Shown: positions 12,264-17,597, numbered from the stretch's first letter. The stretch: DNA of 18,969 bases from Gammaproteobacteria bacterium (GCA_023228645.1 JALOAT010000064.1:1-18969), one strand, 5' to 3'. Notes: generated by a model not told the origin, from the letters alone. A program made the numbers and translations.

Positions 12264-12272
12264 ACCAATAAT

Positions 12273-12359
12273 GCCGAGAAAGCTGTGCGCGGTGCCAGCA
12301 GAATCCATAACAGACGATGGGGTGATCCTTAGTAGGCGGTTCGACTCCGCATCTCGGCA
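12273..12359 (+). tRNA. Class-II-like tRNA, anticodon uncertain (possibly Leu CAG)
   Basis: Perfect acceptor GCCGAGA/TCTCGGC, D-arm GCTG..CAGC with GG in the loop, T-arm GCGG/CCGC around TTCGACT, A73, no CCA. The best anticodon helix is TCCAT/ATGGG with an 8-nt loop AACAGACG lacking U33; CAG lies in the anticodon position. A 13-nt variable region fits Leu or Ser. Confidence 0.55.
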
Positions 12360-12371
12360 CAAATATAATAT

Positions 12372-12443
12372 ACCCCTGCCCACTGGATGGGACCTGACGC
12401 TACGAACGTCGGTGAGCTGGTTCGAGTCCGGCCAGGGGTGCCA
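12372..12443 (+). tRNA. tRNA-Arg(ACG)
   Basis: Acceptor ACCCCTG/CAGGGGT, anticodon stem TGACG/CGTCG around CTACGAA, T-arm GCTGG/CCGGC, G73, encoded CCA. The D-arm is weak. A34 would need deamination to inosine. Confidence 0.82.
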
Positions 12444-12454
12444 GAATAATTTGA

Positions 12455-12532
12455 GTCTATATTCTCCCCGGGAAGTCCGTTTAAAACCCACAAGTCCGGC
12501 TAAGACAGGTGCTGGAGGTTCGGAATATAGAC
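12455..12532 (+). ncRNA. Structured RNA, 78 nt, 10-bp closing stem
   Basis: GTCTATATTC (12455-12464)/GAATATAGAC (12523-12532) is perfect. Inside, CTCC/GGAG continues the stem and CCGGC/GCTGG forms a hairpin. It fills the gap between tRNA-Arg(ACG) and tRNA-Arg(GCG). Confidence 0.6.
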
Positions 12533-12540
12533 CAAACAAT

Positions 12541-12616
12541 GCCCTATTGGTGAAACTGGATATCACAGGACTTTGCGAAGGTCCAGTCTCAGGTTCGAGT
12601 CCTGAGTAGGGCGCCA
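12541..12616 (+). tRNA. tRNA-Arg(GCG)
   Basis: Acceptor GCCCTAT/GTAGGGC, D-stem GTG/CAC, anticodon stem GGACT/GGTCC around TTGCGAA, T-arm TCAGG/CCTGA, G73, encoded CCA. Confidence 0.88.
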
Positions 12617-12627
12617 TTTTAAATTAT

Positions 12628-12715
12628 GGACACGTTGAGCAGTAGGTTGGCTCACCTGACTCTTAATCAGACGCGCGAAAGCGCCTTGTGGGTTCGAACC
12701 CCACCGTGTCCTCCA
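12628..12715 (+). tRNA. tRNA with CUU (Lys) anticodon and a long variable arm
   Basis: Acceptor GGACACG/CGTGTCC, D-stem GAGC/GCTC, anticodon stem CTGA/TCAG around CTCTTAA, T-arm GTGGG/CCCAC, CCA encoded. The variable region carries a GCGC-GAAA-GCGC hairpin; Lys tRNAs are normally class I with 5 nt there. Confidence 0.75.
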
Positions 12716-12724
12716 GTTTGCTTA

Positions 12725-12811
12725 GGCCTGACTGTAAAGAAGGCCGCCGCGTGGTTAACAAGAAAACGAATTTAAATTCGTCGAAAGTTGAAAAAGTTGC
12801 TAACAGATTTG
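12725..12811 (+). other. Hairpin-rich spacer
   Basis: GGCCT-11 nt-AGGCC at 12725-12745 and a 16-nt perfect palindrome ACGAATTTAAATTCGT at 12766-12781. No gene recognised. The palindrome could be a protein-binding site or an RNA hairpin. Confidence 0.4.
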
Positions 12812-12812
12812 C

Positions 12813-12863
12813 GGAGCAACTGAGCACCTGACTTTTAGGTACTCCCCTTTTATTTTGTTTTTC
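12813..12863 (+). terminator. Possible terminator within the tRNA array
   Basis: GGAG (12813)/CTCC (12842) with inner ACCT-GACTTTT-AGGT, followed by CCTTTTATTTTGTTTTTC. The stem is interrupted but the U-rich tract is long. It would end the first tRNA block. Confidence 0.5.
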
Positions 12864-12923
12864 ACCATTATAAAAGGCACAATTGGCATACCAGGTAGGT
12901 TATTAATAACTCCAAAAGTGTCA

Positions 12924-12963
12924 CCGGGTTACTATCTTCCCGGAAATTTAGGAGATAGATAGT
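12924..12963 (+). ncRNA. H-type pseudoknot before tRNA-Ala(GGC)
   Basis: CCGGG (12924-12928)/CCCGG (12939-12943); its loop ACTATC (12931-12936) pairs perfectly with GATAGT (12958-12963). It ends 2 nt before the tRNA. A GTTATTAATAAC palindrome lies just upstream. Confidence 0.5.
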
Positions 12964-12965
12964 TT

Positions 12966-13038
12966 GGGGCCTTAGCTCAGCTGGGAGAGCGCTTCGATGG
13001 CATTGAAGAGGTCAAGGGTTCGATCCCCTTAGGCTCCA
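12966..13038 (+). tRNA. tRNA-Ala(GGC)
   Basis: Acceptor GGGGCCT/AGGCTCC, D-arm GCTC..GAGC, anticodon stem CTTCG/TGAAG around ATGGCAT, T-loop TTCGATC, A73; CCA not encoded (ACA). Confidence 0.88.
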
Positions 13039-13047
13039 CAAAAATTT

Positions 13048-13130
13048 CGGTATGCGATGGCTGATTGGAGAAGCCTATGACCTGCGCGGTTATGATAGTG
13101 CGCACCTTGGGTTCGATTCCCACATACCGT
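13048..13130 (+). tRNA. Class-II-like tRNA, anticodon uncertain
   Basis: Acceptor CGGTATG/CATACCG, D-stem GGC/GCC with GG in the loop, T-arm TGGG/CCCA around TTCGATT. The anticodon helix ATGAC/GTTAT holds CTGCGCG (GCG in place), which is odd because base 37 is C. The variable region contains GTGCGCAC. Ser or Leu is possible by architecture. Confidence 0.5.
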
Positions 13131-13140
13131 CCTAATTTGT

Positions 13141-13214
13141 TGCCCATTCCTCTAATGGTAAGAGAACTGGCTTTGAACCAGACAATTGAGGTTCGATCCC
13201 TCGATGGGCATCCA
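13141..13214 (+). tRNA. tRNA-Gln(UUG)
   Basis: Acceptor TGCCCAT/ATGGGCA, D-arm CTCT..AGAG, anticodon stem CTGG/CCAG around CTTTGAA, T-arm TGAGG/CCTCG, encoded CCA. Confidence 0.92.
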
Positions 13215-13224
13215 AATCTTTGAG

Positions 13225-13284
13225 TAAGTCAAGCACGTGGTAAAGGATGGCGGTGAGCTGATGTGTAGCGTTGCCATCTACTTA
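13225..13284 (+). ncRNA. Small structured RNA between tRNA-Gln and tRNA-Met
   Basis: TAAGT (13225-13229)/ACTTA (13280-13284) encloses GATGGC (13246-13251)/GCCATC (13273-13278), with a further AGCT/AGC(G)T-type helix inside. Non-coding. Confidence 0.45.
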
Positions 13285-13299
13285 ACAAACAACTTTTAT

Positions 13300-13371
13300 G
13301 CTAGTGTAGTTCAGTGGTAGAACGCTGCTCTCATAAGGCGGATGTCGCAAGTTCAATTCTTGCCACTAGCA
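13300..13371 (+). tRNA. tRNA with CAU anticodon (Met or Ile2)
   Basis: Acceptor GCTAGTG/CACTAGC, D-arm GTTC..GAAC, anticodon stem CTGCT/GGCGG around CTCATAA, T-arm GCAAG/CTTGC, A73, no encoded CCA. With the gene at 10532 this makes two CAU tRNAs; one may be an Ile AUA reader after lysidine modification. Confidence 0.88.
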
Positions 13372-13385
13372 CAACAATATATTGA

Positions 13386-13443
13386 GCGGTCTAGAACTAC
13401 GTAAAAGGGGTGGCATAGCTGAGTTCAGCGGCGCCCTTACCGC
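13386..13443 (+). ncRNA. Small structured RNA before tRNA-Lys
   Basis: GCGGT (13386-13390)/ACCGC (13439-13443), AAGGG (13405-13409)/CCCTT (13434-13438), and GCTG-AGTT-CAGC (13418-13429). Nested, compact, non-coding. Confidence 0.5.
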
Positions 13444-13456
13444 CAATTAAAAATAT

Positions 13457-13529
<73 letters not shown>

Positions 13530-13531
13530 CA

Positions 13532-13664
13532 TAATCCAGTAGCGTAGGATACAGATACTTCGGTAAAACTTTTGTCTCAGAAACAAAACTAGTTGGTTCA
13601 AATCCAACAAATATTCCCCGAAAAGGAATATATGTTCTCTGTGTTCGGTCTTATCTCTGGATTA
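13532..13664 (+). ncRNA. Permuted-tRNA RNA element, copy 3 with degenerate tRNA
   Basis: P1 TAATCCAG (13532-13539)/CTGGATTA (13657-13664), perfect; joint UA; GCGUA 13542-13546; P2 GGATACAG (13547-13554)/CTGTGTTC (13639-13646); UACUUCG 13556-13562; 3' joint UUAUCU. The insert runs in permuted order: an anticodon-arm-like hairpin TTTGT-CTCAGAA-ACAAA, T-arm GTTGG/CCAAC around TTCAAAT, acceptor strand ATATTCC, short loop, acceptor strand GGAATAT. The D-arm is missing, so this is a decayed or reduced permuted tRNA. Confidence 0.75.
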
Positions 13665-13669
13665 CTTAT

Positions 13670-13742
13670 GGGGCCATAGCTCAGTTGGGAGAGCGACACA
13701 CTTGCAATGTGTAGGTCGGGGGTTCGACTCCCCCTGGCTCCA
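13670..13742 (+). tRNA. tRNA-Ala(UGC), second copy
   Basis: Acceptor GGGGCCA/TGGCTCC, D-arm GCTC..GAGC, anticodon stem ACACA/TGTGT around CTTGCAA, T-arm GGGGG/CCCCC, A73, no encoded CCA. Confidence 0.9.
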
Positions 13743-13743
13743 C

Positions 13744-13885
13744 AAAAACCAGCAGCGTAGAAATGAGTTACTTCGACTGTTAATCGACTGGTTGTGGGTT
13801 CGAATCCCACTCTCTCCTCCACTATGGAGAGATAGCTCAATGGTAGAGCGGTAAATTTCTTGTTTCGATTTTTTCTCTGGTTTTT
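13744..13885 (+). ncRNA. Permuted-tRNA RNA element, copy 4
   Basis: P1 AAAAACCAG (13744-13752)/CTGGTTTTT (13877-13885), perfect 9 bp; joint CA; GCGUA 13755-13759; P2 GAAATGAG (13760-13767)/CTTGTTTC (13859-13866); UACUUCG 13769-13775; 3' joint UUUUUCU. The insert is a complete circularly permuted tRNA-Asn. Confidence 0.85.
13773..13852 (+). tRNA. Circularly permuted tRNA-Asn(GUU)
   Basis: 3' part first (13773-13821): loop CTGTTAA with 3' stem strand TCGAC, T-arm GTGGG/CCCAC around TTCGAAT, acceptor strand TCTCTCC, T73 and encoded CCA. After only 4 nt (CTAT) comes the 5' part (13826-13852): acceptor strand GGAGAGA, TA, D-arm GCTC..GAGC, GG(T). The acceptor helix is a perfect 7 bp. Joining GCGG to TCGA gives anticodon stem GTCGA/TCGAC. 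A normal tRNA-Asn is at 376; T73 here instead of G73 is unusual for Asn. Confidence 0.87.
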
Positions 13886-13903
13886 CTTATACTTAAATTC
13901 AAT

Positions 13904-13914
13904 TCCATAAATAA
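13904..13914 (+). promoter_or_regulatory. T4-late-type promoter box
   Basis: TTCCATAAATA, ~20 nt upstream of ATG 13934, identical in 11 positions to the box at 884. Confidence 0.5.
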
Positions 13915-13933
13915 AGATAAAAGGATATCTATT

Positions 13934-14287
13934 ATGCGCTGGAATGAAATTAACGAAGATTCGCCAAGACCGTTTGACAAACCAGCTAACTATGCTGCGC
14001 CGAAGAGTGATGATGTAAATAAAACAGAAAACGACGAAGCTGGAATAATTTTTGGACATCAAGTGCCTAATTGGGCTATTGATGATGATAAAGTTGCAGT
14101 TTTTGGGTCTAATTCAAATTTTATGCAAGCTCAAGTTTTTAAATCAAAGTCCGGAAAGTTTTTCGTAGATTTTGGTAAAGAAAGAACTCAGGAATTTAAT
14201 TATGCTGGCCAGGTTGAAAATGCTCTAAGAAAGCTGCGAATAACCTCATTCGAGCGTATTGATTATTATAGACCATCGTCCTACTAA
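13934..14287 (+). CDS. Late-type hypothetical protein, 117 aa, capsid-targeting-like N-terminus
   Basis: Starts MRWNEINEDSPRPFDKPANY: the M-R-x-x-E-[IF] start with an I6-N7-E8 cleavage-type site. The rest has an acidic linker and a compact domain (VAVFGSNSNFMQAQVFKSK, then FFVDFGKE and VENALRKLRITSFERIDYY). No family recognised. AAAGGA before the ATG; same transcript as the ADP-ribosyltransferase downstream. Confidence 0.6.
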   Translation: MRWNEINEDSPRPFDKPANYAAPKSDDVNKTENDEAGIIFGHQVPNWAIDDDKVAVFGSNSNFMQAQVFKSKSGKFFVDFGKERTQEFNYAGQVENALRKLRITSFERIDYYRPSSY

Positions 14288-14302
14288 GAGTGAAATGGAA
14301 CG

Positions 14303-14980
14303 ATGAGATTCAATGAATTCATAATTGAAAGCAAACAAATAGCATTAGCTAAAAAAGCATTCCAGCAACTTTCTCCCGAAGCTAAGAAAGCAATCGAGGA
14401 CTGGGAGTCAGTTAATTGGATTGGTGGCAAGCTTGAGCAGCATTTTAAAGCTAATGATGAAATCGCTCAAGAAATAGAACGAGCTTTTAAGCCAGTTAGA
14501 GATTCAATTCCAGGTCAAACTTTGAAATTATATCGTGGTATAATTTATGATGATAATTTTAAAACCTGGGAAAACAAATATTTGGAATCTTGGTCAAGCG
14601 ATCGACGAGTTGCTGAACATTTTGCTGGACTCCGTAGTAGGCAGAACGGCCCTTCATCACTACATAAGGTCATATCTGAACCAGAAGTTGACACTCTTGT
14701 TAAGAAATATGAAAAAACTGGTTTTTTGAAATATGCTGGCAAATATTATGTACGCAACAAAGACTTACCTCAATATTACAACATTTATGACAAGAACAAG
14801 CAATTTGTCACAGATGGCGATAATTTGAAAGCTGATCTTATGAGTGACCAAGAATGGGCTAAAAAATCAAACGATTCAAAACTTGCCAAAGGCGAAGTTA
14901 TTGAAAAAGAAATTGATAAAAATAAAATAGTTTGGTTAACTAATAATTTGAATTCAAAAGAATACCTTGTTAGAAAGTAA
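14303..14980 (+). CDS. Probable ADP-ribosyltransferase, 225 aa, capsid-targeting-like N-terminus
   Basis: R-S-E-type ART layout: R78 in LKLYRGI (NAD-binding Arg), the S-x-S strand at 96-99 (ESWSSDRRVAEHFAG, family 'sfS.d..vA..Fa'), and Glu220 in NSKEYLVRK, with S218 in place of the first Glu of E-x-E. The first 60 residues are helical (LAKKAFQQLSPEAKKAIEDW). The start MRFNEFIIES is close to the T4 capsid-targeting start (M-K-T-Y-x-E-F-I-x-E) and offers an I-I-E site after residue 9. T4 Alt is an ART packaged in the head and injected to modify host RNA polymerase; a similar role is inferred. Confidence 0.75.
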   Translation: MRFNEFIIESKQIALAKKAFQQLSPEAKKAIEDWESVNWIGGKLEQHFKANDEIAQEIERAFKPVRDSIPGQTLKLYRGIIYDDNFKTWENKYLESWSSDRRVAEHFAGLRSRQNGPSSLHKVISEPEVDTLVKKYEKTGFLKYAGKYYVRNKDLPQYYNIYDKNKQFVTDGDNLKADLMSDQEWAKKSNDSKLAKGEVIEKEIDKNKIVWLTNNLNSKEYLVRK

Positions 14981-14986
14981 TTTACA

Positions 14987-15018
14987 AGATTCCAGTGACA
15001 AATTGAACAAGTGGAATC
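14987..15018 (+). other. Hairpin after the ART gene
   Basis: GATTCCA/TGGAATC, perfect 7 bp, with a TTG/CAA-containing 18-nt loop; no U-tract. Possibly an mRNA 3' stabiliser or part of the adjoining tRNA-like RNA. Confidence 0.4.
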
Positions 15019-15028
15019 CACCAAGTAA

Positions 15029-15113
15029 TTGCCGTGAACGGTGGTGGACACTTTAGTAAATTGGGTCTCACGACGCGGCAACGTCCCAGGTTCAAGTCCT
15101 GGCTGGTAAGCCA
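15029..15113 (+). tRNA. tRNA-like RNA with unusual body
   Basis: The end is clearly tRNA: T-arm CCAGG/CCTGG around TTCAAGT, acceptor-like CTGGTAA, G73 and CCA. The body instead folds as TTGCCG/CGGCAA closing GTGGAC/GTC-CAC with a 15-nt loop. The 5' acceptor partner is only partly matched (TTGCCGT). Anticodon not assignable. Confidence 0.4.
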
Positions 15114-15141
15114 TAAAACTTAGCAATCATCAATATCACAT

Positions 15142-15213
15142 ACCGAAGTAGCTCAATGGTAGAGCGCCGGCTTCCAATCCCGGGCGTTGTGGGTTCGATT
15201 CCTACCTTCGGTG
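15142..15213 (+). tRNA. tRNA, CCA anticodon by position (Trp) or UCC (Gly)
   Basis: Acceptor ACCGAAG/CTTCGGT, D-arm GCTC..GAGC, T-loop TTCGATT, no encoded CCA. Counting from the D-arm gives stem CCGGC/CCCGG with a C-C mismatch and loop TTCCAAT: CCA, Trp; G73 and A1 also fit Trp. The alternative loop CTTCCAA would be Gly(UCC) but leaves a worse stem. Confidence 0.6.
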
Positions 15214-15228
15214 CAATAAATATATTTT

Positions 15229-15867
15229 ATGAAATATATTATCTATAAAATCACAAATAATTTGGATGGAAAAATTTACATCGGTAAACATCAAACAATG
15301 AATATTGATGACGGCTATATGGGCTCTGGTAAATTAATCAGACGAGCGATCCAAAAGTATGGTGTTGAAAATTTCACTAAGGAAATTTTGTTTGTTTTGG
15401 ATTCTGAAGAAGAGATGAATTTAAAAGAAGCAGAAATTGTCACGGAAGAATTTATAAGCAAAAATAATACTTATAATTTGTGTTCCGGAGGCAAAGGCGG
15501 CTTCTCATATATCAATAGAAATGGGCTTGGAGTTTCAGAAAATCAAAAAGAAGCTTCACGTAAATTTGCCTATAGAAATCTTGAAAAAATTAATGCTCCG
15601 GAAAATATAGATTTGAAGCGGGCGGCGATGGCTAAAGTTAATCAAATTAGAATTGATCGAGGCATAAAACCATTTCTTGGCAAGAAACACTCAGAAGAAA
15701 CTATTGCCAAAATGAAAGAATCCAGCAAGGGCAAAAGCACTGGTAGCAAAAATTCGCAATTTGGAACAATGTGGATTACTGATGGATCAGTGAACAAAAA
15801 AATAGATAGGGATTCTATAATCCCAACTGGATGGAAGCCGGGAAGATTGATGAAAAATATACCCTAA
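15229..15867 (+). CDS. GIY-YIG homing endonuclease (Seg-like), 212 aa
   Basis: N-terminal GIY-YIG domain: YIIYKITNNLDGKIYIGKHQ (variant Y-I-I...Y-I-G), YMGSGKLIRRAIQKYG with conserved Arg, then catalytic Glu in LKEAEIVTEEFI and NLCSGGKGG. The C-terminal part has a NUMOD3-type DNA-binding stretch (GKKHSEETIAKMKESSKGK). This is the T4 Seg family plan. Its last three codons lie inside tRNA-Trp: the stop is formed by the tRNA's own CCCTAA. Confidence 0.92.
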   Translation: MKYIIYKITNNLDGKIYIGKHQTMNIDDGYMGSGKLIRRAIQKYGVENFTKEILFVLDSEEEMNLKEAEIVTEEFISKNNTYNLCSGGKGGFSYINRNGLGVSENQKEASRKFAYRNLEKINAPENIDLKRAAMAKVNQIRIDRGIKPFLGKKHSEETIAKMKESSKGKSTGSKNSQFGTMWITDGSVNKKIDRDSIIPTGWKPGRLMKNIP

Positions 15868-15932
15868 GTGTTACGGTAGCACGACGAGTTCCAACCTCGT
15901 TAGCGTGGGTTCGACTCCTACAGGGTATGCCA
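15859..15932 (+). tRNA. tRNA-Trp(CCA)
   Basis: Acceptor ATACCCT/AGGGTAT, D-stem GTG/CAC, anticodon stem ACGAG/CTCGT around TTCCAAC, T-loop TTCGACT, G73, encoded CCA. Its first 9 nt overlap the GIY-YIG gene. Confidence 0.92.
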
Positions 15933-15942
15933 AATTTAAGGC

Positions 15943-15971
15943 TTGACTTTGGCCAACCATTAGTGTAAATC
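15943..15971 (+). promoter_or_regulatory. Sigma70-like promoter
   Basis: TTGACT (15943-15948), 17-nt spacer, TAAATC; the -10 is weak but preceded by TG. The GGCTTGACTTT string repeats the promoter at 3593. It would drive the membrane protein gene. Confidence 0.5.
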
Positions 15972-16004
15972 AAAAACCTACAACAAAATAGTTTGGAGGT
16001 TTAA

Positions 16005-16511
16005 ATGAGCACTGCTCTTGCATTTATTACTGGTTTGGCAACTGCCTACCTTTTTACCTGGCCAGCGTTGGCCATTCTTTTCGTCATTGGTTTGATTTTT
16101 GAACACAATCACCGCAGTGGTTGGGCGATTTTCTTTGGTCTTGTGGCAATGTTTGCTGGATATTTTTATTTCGGCCTCACCTTGTCGACGGTACTACTTT
16201 ATGGTGCTGGCTATTTGGGTATTGGTTTAGTTTGGAGTTTCTGGCGTTACGGGCGTTATGTTCGTTCAGAAGTTGCTCGAATTAAGGCTGATACTTATAT
16301 TAAGGAAAGCGAATATGCTAGTTATGCTAAGGGCTTGTCCCCAGCTAAGCATATCGGTAAGATCACATCGTGGATTATCATTTGGCCACTAAGTGTTGCA
16401 AATATGCTTGTTGGTGACATTGTGGACTTTGTCCAGTATGGTGTGACTAAGCTTTTCAAGATGGTTTATGTCAAGATCTATACCAGTTTGGTTGCTGATC
16501 TTATTAAGTGA
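16005..16511 (+). CDS. Integral membrane protein, 168 aa
   Basis: GGAGG before the ATG. Four hydrophobic segments: ~4-30 (LAFITGLATAYLFTW..., AILFVIGLIF), ~38-55 (WAIFFGLVAMFAGYFYFG), ~58-80 (STVLLYGAGYLGIGLVWSFW) and ~123-145 (SWIIIWPLSVANMLVGDIV). A basic, helical cytoplasmic stretch lies between the third and fourth. No family recognised; the codon use is less AT-rich than in the neighbours. Could be a structural or host-membrane-modifying protein. Confidence 0.65.
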   Translation: MSTALAFITGLATAYLFTWPALAILFVIGLIFEHNHRSGWAIFFGLVAMFAGYFYFGLTLSTVLLYGAGYLGIGLVWSFWRYGRYVRSEVARIKADTYIKESEYASYAKGLSPAKHIGKITSWIIIWPLSVANMLVGDIVDFVQYGVTKLFKMVYVKIYTSLVADLIK

Positions 16512-16516
16512 TACGT

Positions 16517-16536
16517 GATGGGGCTTAGGCCCCATC
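16517..16536 (+). terminator. Hairpin after the membrane protein gene
   Basis: GATGGGGC-TTAG-GCCCCATC, perfect 8-bp stem just after the stop and 5 nt before tRNA-Asp. No U-tract on this strand, so attenuation or processing is as likely as full termination. Confidence 0.55.
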
Positions 16537-16541
16537 AAAAT

Positions 16542-16618
16542 GGTTCGTTAGTCGAGTTGGTTAAGACGCTTGCCTGTCACGCAAGAGATCACGGGTTCAA
16601 GTCCCGTACGGATCGCCA
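16542..16618 (+). tRNA. tRNA-Asp(GUC), second copy
   Basis: Acceptor GGTTCGT/ACGGATC, D-stem GTC/GAC, anticodon stem CTTGC/GCAAG around CTGTCAC, T-arm ACGGG/CCCGT, G73, encoded CCA. Confidence 0.92.
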
Positions 16619-16666
16619 TTAAATTGTCCCCGTATGACGCAGAATATGTTTGAAAGGGAGAATGAG

Positions 16667-17098
16667 ATGATTGAAGAAATTCAAAAGCTTAAAAATACTA
16701 AGGCAGGTTGCCTTGACCCAATGCAGAATTTGATCGCTTGTGAAGTATTTGAACATTCAACCCTTATGGGAGTAGAAGAACTTTACCAACAGATGTATCA
16801 AGAATATTGGGATGACGCAAATCAATGCGTTGAGGATGAATATGAGGAAGCTATGAAAAATGGTGAAACTTATTACCATCCAGAGTGGCATAGGTTTGAA
16901 ATTGGTGAGGTAACTCGCCAAGACGCTATGAAATCTGCGTACCAACAAGGATGGATTAGGTTAATCTATAATCCACTTGAGCAGAAGCTGTATGCTGAAA
17001 GTGTTCAGAAAATTTTAAATTCTCGAAAGGGATATTTAGAATTTATTGCTGAATGTCTGGACAAAGATTGCACTTTGCAACTGTCCGCTCAAAAATAA
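16667..17098 (+). CDS. Hypothetical protein, 143 aa
   Basis: GGGAG at a good distance selects ATG 16667; the in-frame ATG at 16634 lacks a ribosome site. Mostly helical and acidic: MIEEIQKLKNTKAGCL, ELYQQMYQEYWDDANQ, EEAMKNGETYYHPEWHRF. Cys residues (C47-C50-type spacing absent) give no zinc motif. No family recognised. Confidence 0.6.
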   Translation: MIEEIQKLKNTKAGCLDPMQNLIACEVFEHSTLMGVEELYQQMYQEYWDDANQCVEDEYEEAMKNGETYYHPEWHRFEIGEVTRQDAMKSAYQQGWIRLIYNPLEQKLYAESVQKILNSRKGYLEFIAECLDKDCTLQLSAQK

Positions 17099-17254
17099 TT
17101 TACCTATAGGGCTGATGAAACTGTATGAAAAATAACAGCATTATCCCTCTTAGTAGTCGCACGGTGCATTACCGCTCCGCCTGCTTGGGTGTAACCAAGG
17201 CAGGAATTATATTCCCCGGCGTGTATGTGATGGTCTCCGCTTCTAGTAGGTAAA
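17099..17254 (+). ncRNA. Structured RNA, 156 nt, closed by an 8-bp stem
   Basis: TTTACCTA (17099-17106)/TAGGTAAA (17247-17254) is perfect. Inside: AGGG/CCCT with CTGT/ACAG beneath it; then CCTGC-TTGG-6 nt-CCAA-G-GCAGG, a 9-bp hairpin; GCAC/GTGC nearby. CTGATGA follows the AGGG strand but the GAAA of a hammerhead core is absent. The 3' end is 4 nt from tRNA-Ala. Confidence 0.6.
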
Positions 17255-17258
17255 CGTT

Positions 17259-17329
17259 GGGGCATCTAACGGGTTAGACTCTGCGCTTGCACCGCGGAAG
17301 AAGGGGTTCGACTCCCCTATGCTCCACCA
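17259..17329 (+). tRNA. tRNA-Ala(UGC), third copy, short D-arm
   Basis: Acceptor GGGGCAT/ATGCTCC, anticodon stem CTGCG/CGCGG around CTTGCAC, T-arm GGGG/CCCC around TTCGACT, CCA encoded. The D-arm is CTAA-CGGG-TTAG directly on the acceptor, lacking U8 and a normal D-loop. Confidence 0.75.
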
Positions 17330-17345
17330 TTATGAAAGGATCGTT

Positions 17346-17597
17346 ATGAACATTTATAAAATGTTGGATGAGTTCCCGTATGGGATTGTGGTCCTTGAGG
17401 GGGATTATGTTAAGCATATTTGTCTTTATCCTTCAATGCCCACACAAGCTGATGCTGAAGGATTGTACGATGAACTTCAAAAAGATCCGGAGCACGGAAT
17501 GATTGGTGAAGATTTATCCAAGATGAATTTTTGTCCAGCCTCTGGCGAATTATTAAAAGAAGCTATAAGGGCATTTTCAAGTGAAAGCTATGAATAA
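17346..17597 (+). CDS. Hypothetical protein, 83 aa
   Basis: AAAGGA selects ATG 17346; an in-frame ATG at 17319 lies inside the tRNA. MNIYKMLDEFPYGIVVLEGD has a strand, then HICLYPS, a helix (ADAEGLYDELQKDPEHGM) and MNFCPASGELLKEAIRAF. No family recognised. Overlaps the next gene by 8 nt. Confidence 0.55.
   Translation: MNIYKMLDEFPYGIVVLEGDYVKHICLYPSMPTQADAEGLYDELQKDPEHGMIGEDLSKMNFCPASGELLKEAIRAFSSESYE

Noticed and set aside
12253..12609. Long open frames on both strands across the tRNA block
   Set aside because: They run through several recognisable tRNAs and RNA hairpins, have no ribosome site and give low-complexity, Ser/Pro/Arg-rich products.
13744..13775. GUA (before P2) pairing with UAC (after P2) to make a pseudoknot in the elements
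   Set aside because: GUA/UAC is identical in all five copies, so there is no covariation to support it; it would also conflict with stacking on P2. It may be conserved for another reason.
13744..13885. Group I or group II intron (or permuted intron-exon) explanation for the element
   Set aside because: The flanks total about 50-60 nt, with no P7/P3-type core and no domain V.
13598..14062. Minus-strand frame of 154 codons
   Set aside because: It spans the permuted tRNA element, tRNA-Ala and the start of the plus-strand gene at 13934; it contains the 'GSRTPDL' type peptide often seen when tRNA T-arms are translated.
17107..17150. Hammerhead ribozyme
   Set aside because: CTGATGA is followed by a CTGT/ACAG helix, but the required GAAA and a third helix with the cleavage triplet are absent.
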